DNA from: Paenibacillus mendelii
Lineage (GTDB): Bacteria; Bacillota; Bacilli; Paenibacillales; Paenibacillaceae
Assembly (NCBI RefSeq): GCF_024498075.1
Contig: NZ_JANHOF010000005.1
Coordinates: forward strand, 372,001 to 436,000
Direction: 5' to 3'
DNA length: 64,000 nucleotides
Shown: one piece after another, positions 9,001 through 16,574 of the stretch
Position numbering within the stretch: the stretch's first letter is position 1
How the letters are laid out: the number at the start of each line of letters is the position of its first letter
Position numbers and translations under genes: made by a program
Notes under the pieces: model-generated
Databases searched by the model: none
Told to the model about the DNA's origin: nothing
What the model saw: only the letters and a program-made list of their open reading frames with translations

Positions 9001-9171
9001 CTTCCACTGGTTCTGGGCTTCGAAGGGGGCAGCGGTGGTTTGATTTCGAAAGGACTGGGCGTAACGGTTATCGGAGGTTTGGCCAGCTCAACGCTGCTGA
9101 CGCTGCTTATCGTACCGATCGTTTACGAATTTTTGGCCAAGTTCCGTAGAAAAACCGCAGACGAACAGTAA
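6001..9171 (+). CDS. swrC: RND efflux pump, SwrC/AcrB family
   Basis: Proton-driven resistance-nodulation-division transporter of the hydrophobe/amphiphile efflux family in the cytoplasmic membrane; the B. subtilis relative SwrC (YerP) exports the lipopeptide surfactin. 1056 residues, the usual length. Seen: the first membrane helix (IWIMTLIVVAGGLYSG), the two large outward loops, GRVVDDSIVVIEN with the paired Asp of the proton relay in TM4, and a second half with MLMLIGIVVTNAIVLLDRV. It starts with GTG after AGGGAGTGGAA. Residues 249-291 form an Ala/Gly/Pro-rich insertion in the first extracytoplasmic loop, unlike the flanking conserved sequence. The following TetR gene begins 12 bases later, so pump and regulator share a transcript. 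Substrate is not predictable. Confidence 0.9.
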   Translation: MRGIIRFSLNNKFAIWIMTLIVVAGGLYSGLSMKQETIPNINVPILMVNTVYVGAAPEEVADNVSKPLEQRIENLNGVTSVSSTSSENVSSIVVEYDYSKDLKEAEAELRDIVDGYEKPEGAQDPQISKISLNDFPVVSLSVSGKGMSLEEVTKLVESELKPALEGIDGIGTVAISGQNVKEVVLVFNKDKMDALGLSEETVKGIVQASAIKAPLGLFELDNSEKTIVVDGNVTTLEQLNNVAIPAIPSSAGGAGAGAGGAAGTGMQAPGASAPEAPVAGAPAAGAQGAAGIPTVKLSDIADVKLVDKAESISRTNGELSIGINATKTSDANTVEVVNGVKDEADKFMSNHEGVSTVVLLDQGKPIEDSVSTMIDKALFGALFAVVVIMLFLRNFRTTIISVVSIPLSLVIALLVLKQMDITLNIMTLGAMTVAIGRVVDDSIVVIENNYRRMAMRSEKLKGKELIIDATREMFIPILSSTLVTIAVFVPLGTVSGPIGEMFMPFALTMVFALLASLLVAVTVVPMMTHMMFRKGLKASQTHEEKPGRLSTQYRKVLNWSLNHKLFTFLTAVVILIASCFLTPLVGVSFLPEEEEKYVMITYAPGPGKLLTDVEKTSLEAEKLIMKREGMTNLQYSVGGQNPMSFGPSKSALFYIQYENDMNDFSAEKEKLVEDLQKLEPTGKWSQMDFSGGMGGSKLSLFVYGDTLDDIKPVVENIQSLMEKNSSLEKVDTSLSKTYEQYTLVADQEKLSSLGLTAGQVAMKLSPMRERLVLTEVAVDGKQYKVYIEVDQKQYKTIADIENETITSPLGVTVALKDVVKVEKGTSSNTVTRKDGKLYVEVSANVKDKNVGKVSTDLQAEVNKIEKPESVKVDFGGVTEQINETFTQLGLAMAAAIAIVYLLLVITFGGAITPFAILFSLPFTIIGALVGLYLAGETISATAMMGMLMLIGIVVTNAIVLLDRVLHMEKAGLSTRDALIEAAGTRLRPILMTALATIGALLPLVLGFEGGSGGLISKGLGVTVIGGLASSTLLTLLIVPIVYEFLAKFRRKTADEQ

Positions 9172-9183
9172 TAAGGCGGTGAG

Positions 9184-10077
9184 GTGCGTTTGGAAGGAAA
9201 AAAACAGAAAATCATTCATTCCGCAATCAAATGCTTTTCTGAAAAGGGCTATCGAGGCACTTCCATTCAGGATATAGCGGATTCGATTGGGATTGCGAAA
9301 GGATCGTTATACTTTTATTTCAAGTCGAAAGAGGATCTTCTCTTATCGATTATCAAATATTATTTGAAAACCATTAATGACGAATTCCAAGAATTAATCG
9401 AACGCGTTGATCTATCGACGGAGGATCTGCTTCGCGAGCACGTTATTATGAGCTATCGCATGTACGATAAACACAAGAATTTCTTCTCGCTGCTGATGCA
9501 GGAGAGGCTTGAAGTGAATGCCGAGATGCATGAGCTTATAGTGGGGGCCCGCAGACAGGGACTGTTCTATTGCCATCAGATGATTATACGTGTATACGGG
9601 GAACGTGTGAGGCCTTACGCTTGTGATGCGGCGGTACTCTTTCAAGCGATCATGGATGGCTACCTCGGCCTTGCCGTGATGGGGAACCAGAACTTCGATA
9701 CGGAGAGGCTGGGAAGCTATGTGCGGGATCGGACGGACGTTCTAGTCCATCAGCTGATCGAATCGCAGGCGGCTACCATGCTAGGCGATGAAACCCTGGA
9801 GCAATGGAATGCTACCGTTGTAGCCGGTCAAGGCGGGAAGACGGGGATTCTCTTGGAAATCGATGCCTTGAAAAAGGCGGTGGATCAAGCTGATTTGCAA
9901 GAGGCTGAACTGGACGAGGTTCATTCGACGCTGGAGGTGCTGGGTGCCGAGTTCGAGAAAGCGGAGCCCCAGCCCGTGGTTATTAAAGGCATGCTTGCAT
10001 TGTTGAAGACGATCCATTCGGCCAAAATCAAGAAGCAAGTCGTGAAGCTGGAGAGCCAGGTACTGGAACTTCTATAA
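9184..10077 (+). CDS. TetR-family transcriptional regulator with long C-terminal extension
   Basis: Residues about 9-55 are a typical TetR HTH domain: AIKCFSEKGYRGTSIQDIA then IGIAKGSLYFYFKSKEDLL. The ligand-binding part runs to about 200, and a further ~95 residues form a charged helical tail (ALKKAVDQADLQEAEL and a second helical segment). The length of 297 is much above the common 190-210 and close to that of B. subtilis YerO (about 289), the swrC-linked regulator. GTG at 9184 follows GGCGGTGAG. Its position directly after the pump gene and the repeats in the operon promoter suggest it represses the operon, including itself. Confidence 0.88.
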   Translation: MRLEGKKQKIIHSAIKCFSEKGYRGTSIQDIADSIGIAKGSLYFYFKSKEDLLLSIIKYYLKTINDEFQELIERVDLSTEDLLREHVIMSYRMYDKHKNFFSLLMQERLEVNAEMHELIVGARRQGLFYCHQMIIRVYGERVRPYACDAAVLFQAIMDGYLGLAVMGNQNFDTERLGSYVRDRTDVLVHQLIESQAATMLGDETLEQWNATVVAGQGGKTGILLEIDALKKAVDQADLQEAELDEVHSTLEVLGAEFEKAEPQPVVIKGMLALLKTIHSAKIKKQVVKLESQVLELL

Positions 10078-10080
10078 GCT

Positions 10081-10121
10081 AAAACGCCCGCTGTCCACGT
10101 AAATGGGGAGCGGGCGTTTTG
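10081..10121 (+). terminator. Terminator of the efflux operon
   Basis: AAAACGCCCGCT (10081-10092) pairs perfectly with AGCGGGCGTTTT (10109-10120), starting three bases after the TetR stop codon. Confidence 0.85.
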
Positions 10122-10185
10122 ATGTGTACGATCCTTCATTGACTCGATGGATGCAGGAAGAGATGTGGAGGGGGGAGAGAGGGAA

Positions 10186-10219
10186 AATAAATAAATGCCG
10201 CCGGAAGATCCGGCGGCAG
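10186..10219 (-). terminator. Terminator of tRNA-Gly transcript
   Basis: The hairpin TGCCGCCGGA/TCCGGCGGCA (about 10197-10219) reads on the minus strand into TTTATTTATTTT. It lies some 200 bases past the tRNA-Gly 3' end, beyond a decayed tRNA-like piece. Confidence 0.6.
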
Positions 10220-10256
10220 GTTTGATTTGCAAGTCAAATGTGTATGGATATAAGAG

Positions 10257-10275
10257 TGGAGCTGGTGAAGGGAAT
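10257..10275 (-). pseudogene. Degenerate 3' end of a tRNA-Gly
   Basis: These 19 bases match the 3' end of the intact tRNA-Gly (10423-10441: T-stem strand, acceptor strand and CCA) at 18 positions in the same orientation. No matching acceptor 5' strand or anticodon arm is found in 10276-10422, so this is probably a remnant of a duplicated tRNA gene. The rest of the 300-base stretch between the TetR terminator and tRNA-Gly holds only a T-arm-like AGGG-TTCAATC-CCCT on the plus strand (10385-10399) and no gene that I can support. Confidence 0.5.
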
Positions 10276-10422
10276 ACTCGAAATCTGATTAAAGGGTTCC
10301 CATACGGAAACTTCTTAAATAGGTGGATTTCGACGCTCGTCCTGAGATGATTCACAGAAGCTTCCACGGACGGTCGAACCGGTTAGGGTTCAATCCCCTT
10401 TCTTAAAGCAGCGTAATCATTA

Positions 10423-10496
10423 TGGAGCGGGTGAAGGGAATCGAACCCTCGCCTCAAGCTTGGGAAGCTGGCGTTCTACCATTGAACTACACCCGC
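10423..10496 (-). tRNA. tRNA-Gly (anticodon CCC)
   Basis: The minus strand gives acceptor GCGGGTG/CACCCGC, D-arm GTTC...GAAC, anticodon stem CCAGC/GCTTG (one C-T mismatch at 28-42) with loop TTCCCAA, hence anticodon CCC, and T-arm GAGGG-TTCGATT-CCCTT. Discriminator U and an encoded CCA end the gene at 10423. Reads GGG codons. Confidence 0.92.
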
Positions 10497-10512
10497 AAAG
10501 TTAAGTAGGATC

Positions 10513-10541
10513 ATGATAGCACAGCCTCTCATGGAAATCAA
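10513..10541 (-). promoter_or_regulatory. Sigma-A promoter of tRNA-Gly
   Basis: Minus strand TTGATT (10541-10536), 17-base spacer, TATCAT (10518-10513) with an upstream TG, 17 bases before the tRNA. Confidence 0.65.
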
Positions 10542-10551
10542 TAATAGACAG

Positions 10552-10560
10552 TGTTATAAT
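10552..10560 (+). promoter_or_regulatory. Extended -10 promoter of the 10634 gene
   Basis: TGTTATAAT: a perfect TATAAT (10555-10560) with TG one base upstream. It reads towards the unknown gene starting about 75 bases later. No good -35 is visible. Confidence 0.5.
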
Positions 10561-10633
10561 CGTTAACGAAATAGACAGCGGGGGTTAGGGCCGGCATCTA
10601 ACATTGCTGCACCCGATACAAGGTGGTGATTCC

Positions 10634-11584
10634 ATTACGACTTCAAGAACGTCGCAAGGCGACAACAAGGATAATGTTTATTTGTTCCCAAGCATGCTGG
10701 ATCAATACCAGATTCAGCTGACCCGAATGCTTGAAGCCGAGCAATATGGAGAAGCGAAGACTCTTCTTCTGTTTCTGCTCCGGTGCCAAGGCGAGGACCG
10801 GCGCCATTATGAGGAATGGGGTAATCTCCTTACGTGGCTGGATATGGCTTTTCCTGATACGGGCGGAAGCAATGGGCACAACGATGCTCTATTGGTTCCC
10901 GAAGAGGAGGAAGAAGATGAGGATTCAATCCGGCGGCAGGTGTTAACCTCTGATAAGCAAGACGATGCTTATGTCGAGCAGATTTTGTATATCATGCAGA
11001 ATCATCCTGTCGTTGATCAGCAAATTCTTGCATTAGAACGGGCCGTGCATCTGGATCATCCCGAGGTGGACGAGGCCATCGTTTCTTGGCTCACAGGCAA
11101 AGAGCTGCATCCTGCTCTCCAATTTAAAGCGCTCCAATGTTTGCGGAAGCGGGAAGTTACGGGGCAAATTCGCCTGCAGCGGCTGGGTGAAACCGTTGAT
11201 TTGGAAATCGAAGAGACTCCGCTCTCGATGGATGATTTTCCGGTTGTTGTGACACATGTCGTCGAGAGAGTAGAGTCCGTGACGGAAGTGATGGATTCGA
11301 CGCTGCCGCATTTTGCCAAGGAATTGTGGAAGGAATGCTTGCAATGTCTCTATGGCACATCAGTCTACAACTTGATGGTGAAGGACGAAGAGGAGACGGT
11401 GGATTGCTTTGCAGCGGCACTGCATCAGTCGCTGGAATTGTCATTATACGGAAGATCGGATGACGATCAATTACGCGATACATACGGTATTACGGACGCA
11501 CTTCGCTTCCGGTACGAACAGGCATGTCGGGCTTTACGGATGGTGGCACAATTTCATGGCGACGATAACGGGAGCGAGCCTTGA
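10634..11584 (+). CDS. Conserved-looking acidic protein of unknown function, probable ATT start
   Basis: About 316 residues, acidic and helical, with a Glu/Asp run (EEEEEDED) near residue 90 and later segments resembling helical repeats (DNHPEVDEAIVSWL-like pairs), but no catalytic motif that I recognise. The frame can open at TTG 10604, ATT 10634 or ATG 10694. Only the ATT has a ribosome binding site: AAGGTGGTGA at 10620-10629, nearly the full anti-16S complement, four bases before it. I therefore place the start there with caution. The stop overlaps the tig promoter. Function unknown; adjacency to tig suggests nothing firm. Confidence 0.65.
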   Translation: MTTSRTSQGDNKDNVYLFPSMLDQYQIQLTRMLEAEQYGEAKTLLLFLLRCQGEDRRHYEEWGNLLTWLDMAFPDTGGSNGHNDALLVPEEEEEDEDSIRRQVLTSDKQDDAYVEQILYIMQNHPVVDQQILALERAVHLDHPEVDEAIVSWLTGKELHPALQFKALQCLRKREVTGQIRLQRLGETVDLEIEETPLSMDDFPVVVTHVVERVESVTEVMDSTLPHFAKELWKECLQCLYGTSVYNLMVKDEEETVDCFAAALHQSLELSLYGRSDDDQLRDTYGITDALRFRYEQACRALRMVAQFHGDDNGSEP

Positions 11585-11609
11585 TATTCCGGCCAATGTT
11601 GATTATAAT
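11581..11609 (+). promoter_or_regulatory. Sigma-A promoter of tig
   Basis: TTGATA (11581-11586), 17-base spacer, TATAAT (11604-11609). The -35 box overlaps the stop codon of the upstream gene. The start codon of tig follows 70 bases later. Confidence 0.8.
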
Positions 11610-11678
11610 GTAATGGTTTATGATTCGTGAAACTTGTGCGCATGAATGCGTGATTTTATCTGGAGGGGAAAGCATAAC

Positions 11679-12980
11679 ATGAAAGCAACATGGGAAAAAA
11701 TAGACAAGAATCTTGTCGCCATCGATGTCGAGATCGAAGAGGGACAAGTTACGGAAGCGTTGGACAAGGCCTTCAAGAAAGTCGTTCAGAAAGTTAACGT
11801 ACCTGGATTCCGCAGAGGCAAAGTGCCGCGGGCTATGTTTGAGAAGCGTTTCGGTGCAGAAAGTCTGTATCAGGATGCCATTGATATTCTGCTGCCCGAT
11901 GCTTATTCCTTCGCGCTTAAAGAAACAGGAATCGAGCCGGTTGATCGTCCGGACATCGATGTCGAGCAATTCGGTAAAGGCCAGCCGTTCAAATTCAAAG
12001 CAAAAGTTACGGTTAAGCCGGAAGTTAAGCTTGGCGAATACAAAGGCCTTGAAATTCCTTCTGCTGACGTCAGCGTGAGCGAAGAAGAAATTACGGCAGA
12101 ATTGGATCGTCTGCAGCAGCGTCACGCTGAACTTACTGTCATCGATGAAGGCGCAGCACAAGACGGCGACATGACCGTCATCGATTTTGACGGTTATATC
12201 AATGGCGAGCCGTTCGAAGGCGGCAAGAGCGAGCGTTACTCCCTTGAGCTTGGATCCGGTTCGTTTATCCCGGGCTTCGAAGGACAAGTAGTGGGAATGG
12301 CAACAGGCGACTTCAAGGACATTGAAGTAACGTTCCCGGAAAACTATCACTCCGATGAGCTTGCCGGCAAAGCGGCTACGTTCAAAGTGAAGCTTCACGA
12401 AATCAAACGCAAGAATCTGCCGGCACTCGACGATGAGTTCGCCAAAGACATCAGCGAGTTCGATACGCTTGACGAATTCAAGGAAGATCTTGCGAAGAAG
12501 CTGTCTGAGCGTAAAGAGAAAGAAAACGAGCAAGCCCGTGAAGTTGCTGTCGTGGAGAAAGCTGCAGAAACAGCAGAAATCGAAATCCCGGCTGCTATGA
12601 TCGAAGCTGAAGTTGATTATCTGGTTCGTGATTTCGAGAACCGTTTGCGTTCGCAAGGGATGAACTTGGATCTGTACTACCAGTTCTCCGGTCAAGACGA
12701 GTCCGCTCTGCGCGGTCAAATGAACATTGACGCTGAGAAGCGCGTGCGCAACAACCTGGTTCTGGAACAAATCTCCAAGAACGAAGGCATTGAAGCAGGC
12801 GAGCAAGAATTGAGCGAAGAGCTCGAGAAATTATCAGCTATGTATAACCGTCCTGCTGAAGAGCTTCGCGAGATCTTCTCCGGTAACGGTAATCTGGAGA
12901 ACCTGAAAGCGGATCTCATCATCCGTAAAACCATCAAGTTCCTCCTCGATAACAGCAAAGTCGCTACCGAAGTGGCGTAA
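11679..12980 (+). CDS. tig: Trigger factor, ribosome-associated chaperone and peptidyl-prolyl isomerase
   Basis: Binds near the ribosome exit tunnel and holds or folds nascent chains. 433 residues. N-terminal ribosome-binding domain contains the signature GFRRGKVPR (about residues 44-52); the FKBP-type PPIase domain includes GDMTVIDFDGYINGEPFEGG and the GSFIPGFEGQVVGM strand (about 160-215); the C-terminal helical arm domain fills the rest. ATG at 11679 follows GGAGGGG; the in-frame codon at 11646 has no site. It is the first gene of the tig-clpP-clpX protein quality-control block but is closed by its own terminators. Confidence 0.96.
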   Translation: MKATWEKIDKNLVAIDVEIEEGQVTEALDKAFKKVVQKVNVPGFRRGKVPRAMFEKRFGAESLYQDAIDILLPDAYSFALKETGIEPVDRPDIDVEQFGKGQPFKFKAKVTVKPEVKLGEYKGLEIPSADVSVSEEEITAELDRLQQRHAELTVIDEGAAQDGDMTVIDFDGYINGEPFEGGKSERYSLELGSGSFIPGFEGQVVGMATGDFKDIEVTFPENYHSDELAGKAATFKVKLHEIKRKNLPALDDEFAKDISEFDTLDEFKEDLAKKLSERKEKENEQAREVAVVEKAAETAEIEIPAAMIEAEVDYLVRDFENRLRSQGMNLDLYYQFSGQDESALRGQMNIDAEKRVRNNLVLEQISKNEGIEAGEQELSEELEKLSAMYNRPAEELREIFSGNGNLENLKADLIIRKTIKFLLDNSKVATEVA

Positions 12981-12989
12981 GGAGACTGC

Positions 12990-13048
12990 AGCCGTCCTAG
13001 GACGGCTCATTCTTTCAATGGGCAGGCACGTACATGCGTGCCTGCTTT
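12990..13048 (+). terminator. Tandem terminator hairpins after tig
   Basis: A perfect 18-base palindrome AGCCGTCCTAGGACGGCT (12990-13007) is followed by a second hairpin GCAGGCACG/CGTGCCTGC (13022-13030 with 13037-13045) ending in TTT. Together they should end tig transcripts. Confidence 0.7.
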
Positions 13049-13161
13049 CAACTCAATCGGGATTGTAACCCGTCCCGGAGGGTACATAAGTAATACCTGC
13101 ACCATAGGGCTTGACCCTGTACATATCATTGCGGCACAGCCGTATAATGTATTATTCGGTA

Positions 13162-13238
13162 CCGAGAACAATGCCGTTTAGCGCTGATACAAGCTATCCC
13201 GCTTGAAAAATGACATTGCTCTCGGAACATGATAAAAT
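13162..13238 (+). promoter_or_regulatory. clpP upstream region: promoter candidate inside a long inverted repeat
   Basis: CCGAGAACAATG (13162-13173) and CATTGCTCTCGG (13214-13225) are inverted repeats with one wobble pair, enclosing a smaller CAAGC/GCTTG hairpin (13190-13205). The best promoter, ATGACA (13210-13215) with 17-base spacer and TAAAAT (13233-13238), overlaps the right arm. A TATAAT at 13143-13148 lies just left of the left arm but lacks a good -35. The rest of the 396-base gap from tig to clpP holds no ORF. No CtsR heptad repeat (GGTCAAA pairs) was found. Confidence 0.45.
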
Positions 13239-13376
13239 AACATAGAAACCACAACTATCCTTATACGCCAGTTTTGAGTCAACCCATTGAGGGCTATACT
13301 TGATGTGGACAGCGCTTTAGGATATTGATGCGTTTATGGAATTTGGAGTCACACCACATTAAAGGAGGTTGGTCGC

Positions 13377-13964
13377 ATGAATCTGGTACCAATTGTCGTT
13401 GAACAAACGAATCGAGGAGAACGTTCTTACGACATTTACTCCCGTCTCTTGAAGGATCGGATTATTTTTCTAGGAAGTGCGATCGACGATGATGTTGCGA
13501 ATTCCATCATTGCGCAGCTGCTTTTTCTAGCGGCAGACGATCCGGAGAAGGATATCCACTTGTACATTAACTCGCCAGGCGGTTCAGTTACCGCTGGTAT
13601 GGGTATTTATGATACGATGCAGTTCATTAAACCTGATGTATCGACGATTTGCGTCGGCTTGGCTGCTAGCATGGGTTCACTGCTGCTTACGGCAGGCGCG
13701 AAGGGCAAGCGGTTTGCGCTTCCTAACAGCGAGGTTATGATTCACCAGCCTCTCGGCGGTGTACGAGGGCAAGCGTCCGATATCAAGATACATGCCGATT
13801 GGATACTCAAAACCAAACAGAAGCTGAACCAAATTCTAGTCGACCGTACCGGTCAGCCGTATGAGAAGGTCGACCGCGACACAGACCGTGATTATTTCAT
13901 GAGCGCGGAAGAAGCGCTGAACTACGGGCTTATCGACAAAGTCGTAACTTCATCGGTTCAGTAA
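13377..13964 (+). CDS. clpP: ATP-dependent Clp protease proteolytic subunit
   Basis: Serine peptidase that assembles into a 14-subunit barrel and degrades substrates fed by ClpX or ClpC. 195 residues, the standard length. The catalytic triad is visible: Ser98 in GLAASMGS, His123 in MIHQP and Asp172 in the DTDRDYF segment. ATG follows AAAGGAGGTTGGTCGC. It lies 24 bases before clpX, so the protease and its unfoldase are made together; in B. subtilis clpP is elsewhere on the chromosome and only tig-clpX are neighbours. Confidence 0.97.
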   Translation: MNLVPIVVEQTNRGERSYDIYSRLLKDRIIFLGSAIDDDVANSIIAQLLFLAADDPEKDIHLYINSPGGSVTAGMGIYDTMQFIKPDVSTICVGLAASMGSLLLTAGAKGKRFALPNSEVMIHQPLGGVRGQASDIKIHADWILKTKQKLNQILVDRTGQPYEKVDRDTDRDYFMSAEEALNYGLIDKVVTSSVQ

Positions 13965-13988
13965 TCTACGAAATGAAGGGGTGATCCC

Positions 13989-15245
13989 ATGTTTAAATTC
14001 AACGACGAAAAAGGCCAGTTGAAATGCTCGTTCTGCGGTAAATCGCAGGATCAGGTGCGCAAGCTGGTTGCCGGTCCCGGCGTCTATATATGTGATGAAT
14101 GTATCGAGCTGTGTACGGAAATCGTTGAGGAGGAGCTCGGACACGAGGAAGAACTTGATCTGAAGGACATTCCGAAGCCGAAGGACATCCGCAACATTCT
14201 TGACCAATATGTAATTGGTCAAGAGCAAGCGAAGAAATCGCTATCCGTAGCCGTATACAACCATTACAAACGCATTAATTCGCAAAACAAACTTGAGGAT
14301 GTCGAGCTTCAAAAGAGCAACATCCTGCTTGTCGGCCCTACGGGTTCCGGTAAGACGCTCCTCGCCCAAACGATGGCGAAGATCTTGAACGTACCTTTTG
14401 CTATTGCTGATGCGACTTCACTGACTGAAGCCGGTTATGTCGGTGAGGACGTCGAGAATATCTTACTGAAGCTTATTCAAGCAGCAGATTACGATGTGGA
14501 GAAAGCGGAACGCGGCATTATCTACATCGATGAAATCGATAAAGTAGCCCGTAAATCGGAGAATCCATCGATTACCCGTGACGTATCTGGTGAAGGCGTA
14601 CAGCAGGCGCTGCTTAAAATCTTGGAAGGAACGGTTGCATCGGTTCCGCCTCAAGGCGGGCGTAAGCATCCGCATCAAGAGTTTATCCAAATCGACACGA
14701 CGAGCATTCTCTTTATTTGCGGCGGCGCGTTCGACGGTCTGGAGCAGCTCATCAAACGCCGTATCGGTAAGAAAGTCATTGGCTTTAATACCTCCGGTGA
14801 TGGCCAGAAGGACTTGAAAGCTGGCGAATATTTGTCCATGGTACTTCCAGAGGACTTGCTCAAATTTGGTCTGATTCCAGAGTTTGTCGGCCGTCTGCCG
14901 GTCATCTCGACGTTGGAGCCGCTTGATGAGCCCGCACTTGTCCGGATTCTGTCCGAGCCGAAGAATGCGCTCGTGAAGCAGTACCAGAAGCTTCTGGAGA
15001 TGGATAATGTGAAGCTCGACTTTGAGCCTGCAGCTCTTGAAGCCATAGCCAAGGAAGCCATGAAACGAAATACCGGCGCCCGCGGCCTGCGGGCAATTAT
15101 TGAGGACTTTTTGCTCGAAGTGATGTACGAAGTGCCATCACGCGATGATGTCGCCAACTGCATGATAACGGAGAAGGTTGTTCAGGAGAAGATTATGCCT
15201 GAGTTGACGTCGAAGAAGGGCAAGAAAAAAGAAGAAAGCGCCTGA
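13989..15245 (+). CDS. clpX: ClpX unfoldase, ATP-binding subunit of the ClpXP protease
   Basis: Hexameric AAA+ unfoldase that recognises substrates and threads them into ClpP. 418 residues. N-terminal zinc-binding domain with Cys13, Cys16, Cys35 and Cys38; Walker A GPTGSGKT near 116-123; Walker B IIYIDEID near 180; the ClpP-docking IGF-type loop is seen as [12 protein letters not shown] around 265. The lysine/glutamate-rich tail ends the protein. ATG follows AAGGGGTGATCCC. Confidence 0.97.
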   Translation: MFKFNDEKGQLKCSFCGKSQDQVRKLVAGPGVYICDECIELCTEIVEEELGHEEELDLKDIPKPKDIRNILDQYVIGQEQAKKSLSVAVYNHYKRINSQNKLEDVELQKSNILLVGPTGSGKTLLAQTMAKILNVPFAIADATSLTEAGYVGEDVENILLKLIQAADYDVEKAERGIIYIDEIDKVARKSENPSITRDVSGEGVQQALLKILEGTVASVPPQGGRKHPHQEFIQIDTTSILFICGGAFDGLEQLIKRRIGKKVIGFNTSGDGQKDLKAGEYLSMVLPEDLLKFGLIPEFVGRLPVISTLEPLDEPALVRILSEPKNALVKQYQKLLEMDNVKLDFEPAALEAIAKEAMKRNTGARGLRAIIEDFLLEVMYEVPSRDDVANCMITEKVVQEKIMPELTSKKGKKKEESA

Positions 15246-15339
15246 TCCACTATATACTGTCAATCATCCACCTTTGATAGACGGCTTCAAAGCCGTTTAT
15301 ACAGGGGTGGACTTTGACGTTCATGGGAGAGGTTACCTG

Positions 15340-16455
15340 ATGTATTTAAGAAAAGACACAGTTCCGGTTAAAGTGGGATTCCATACGATCGGCGGTAGTG
15401 ATGAAGTCATTATTCAAAGCATGTGTACGACAAAAACAGCGGATGTGGAAGCAACCGTTGCCGAGATTTTGCGCTTGGAAGAAGCGGGCTGTCAGATGGT
15501 CCGTGTTACGGTAAACAACAAAGAAGCGGCGGCTGCGATTAAGGAAATCAAAAAGCGGATTCATATCCCTCTTGTAGCGGATATCCATTTTGATTACCGC
15601 CTTGCGCTGGCTGCCATCGAGAACGGTATCGATAAAGTACGGATCAACCCGGGCAATATCGGTAAGCGGGACAAGATCGAGATGGTCGTACGGGCCTGCA
15701 AGGAGCGCGGGATTCCGATTCGGATCGGCGTGAACGCAGGATCCCTGGAGAATCATCTTCTTGAGAAATACGGTTATCCTACACCGGAAGCTATGGTCGA
15801 GAGCGCTTTGTTTCACATCGGGATTTTAGAAGAGCTCGATTTTCACGATATTATTGTTTCTCTTAAAGCATCAGACGTACCGATGGCTATTGCAGCCTAC
15901 CGGATGGCTGCAGAGCGTATTAAATACCCGCTGCACCTGGGGATTACCGAAGCCGGAACGCTTCACTCCGGTACGATCAAGAGCTCGGCAGGGATCGGTG
16001 CCTTGCTTGCAATGGGAATCGGCAACACGCTGCGCATCAGCTTGAGCGCGGACCCGGTAGAAGAAGTGAAGGTGGCACGCGAACTGCTTAAGTGCTTCGG
16101 CCTGATTACGAATGCGGCAACGCTCGTTTCATGCCCGACATGCGGTCGCTTGGATATCGACCTGTTCTCTATTGCTAACGAGGTAGAAGAATATATCAGC
16201 AAAATTAAAGTGCCGATTAAAGTGTCGGTCCTTGGTTGTGCTGTCAATGGTCCAGGTGAAGCGCGCGAGGCGGATATCGGCATCGCGGGAGCGCGTGGCG
16301 AAGGGTTGCTGTTCCGTTATGGAGAGATGATCCGTAAGGTGCCTGAAGCGGAACTGCTCAGCGAGTTGAAGAAGGAAATTGACGAAATCGTACGCGTCTT
16401 TGAAGAGACGGGTGAGATTCCTGGACGTAAAGAACATCATGTTTCGTCCATATAA
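15340..16455 (+). CDS. ispG: 4-hydroxy-3-methylbut-2-en-1-yl diphosphate synthase (IspG/GcpE)
   Basis: Penultimate enzyme of the methylerythritol phosphate isoprenoid pathway; a [4Fe-4S] enzyme reducing MEcPP to HMBPP. 371 residues. The TIM-barrel start reads [12 protein letters not shown] then [10 protein letters not shown]; the cluster cysteines are in [12 protein letters not shown] and [12 protein letters not shown], followed by the domain with [14 protein letters not shown] at 15340 follows GGGAGAGG; the longer frame from TTG 15274 crosses a small hairpin (15282-15297) and has no site. It sits between clpX and lonB, where B. subtilis has no such gene, so it has been inserted in this protease block in an ancestor. 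Confidence 0.95.
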   Translation: MYLRKDTVPVKVGFHTIGGSDEVIIQSMCTTKTADVEATVAEILRLEEAGCQMVRVTVNNKEAAAAIKEIKKRIHIPLVADIHFDYRLALAAIENGIDKVRINPGNIGKRDKIEMVVRACKERGIPIRIGVNAGSLENHLLEKYGYPTPEAMVESALFHIGILEELDFHDIIVSLKASDVPMAIAAYRMAAERIKYPLHLGITEAGTLHSGTIKSSAGIGALLAMGIGNTLRISLSADPVEEVKVARELLKCFGLITNAATLVSCPTCGRLDIDLFSIANEVEEYISKIKVPIKVSVLGCAVNGPGEAREADIGIAGARGEGLLFRYGEMIRKVPEAELLSELKKEIDEIVRVFEETGEIPGRKEHHVSSI

Positions 16456-16497
16456 CGATTGATTCGCCGCAAATTTGCGAGCTCATAGCGATTATTC

Positions 16498-16555
16498 CAT
16501 CCGGCAAGGGGCAATACTGACAAGTATGAGTCCCGGTATGCCGGATGTTTTTTTT
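16498..16555 (+). terminator. Terminator after ispG, abutting the lonB ribosome binding site
   Basis: CATCCGGCA (16498-16506) pairs with TGCCGGATG (16539-16547), with an inner ATACT/AGTAT hairpin, then eight T (16548-16555). The lonB Shine-Dalgarno GGAGAGGAG begins at the very next base. Confidence 0.8.
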
Positions 16556-16574
16556 GGAGAGGAGTAATTACGCT

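Noticed and set aside
11490-12806. 438-residue antisense frame across tig
   Set aside because: The opposite strand carries an intact trigger factor with promoter, ribosome site and terminators; the antisense product resembles nothing.
12981-13376. CtsR operator before clpP
   Set aside because: Searched by eye for paired GGTCAAA heptads; only a single GAGTCAA-like string near 13277 was found, which is not enough.
15274-15339. N-terminal extension of ispG from TTG 15274
   Set aside because: It crosses a small hairpin, has no ribosome site, and homologous IspG proteins begin near the ATG at 15340.
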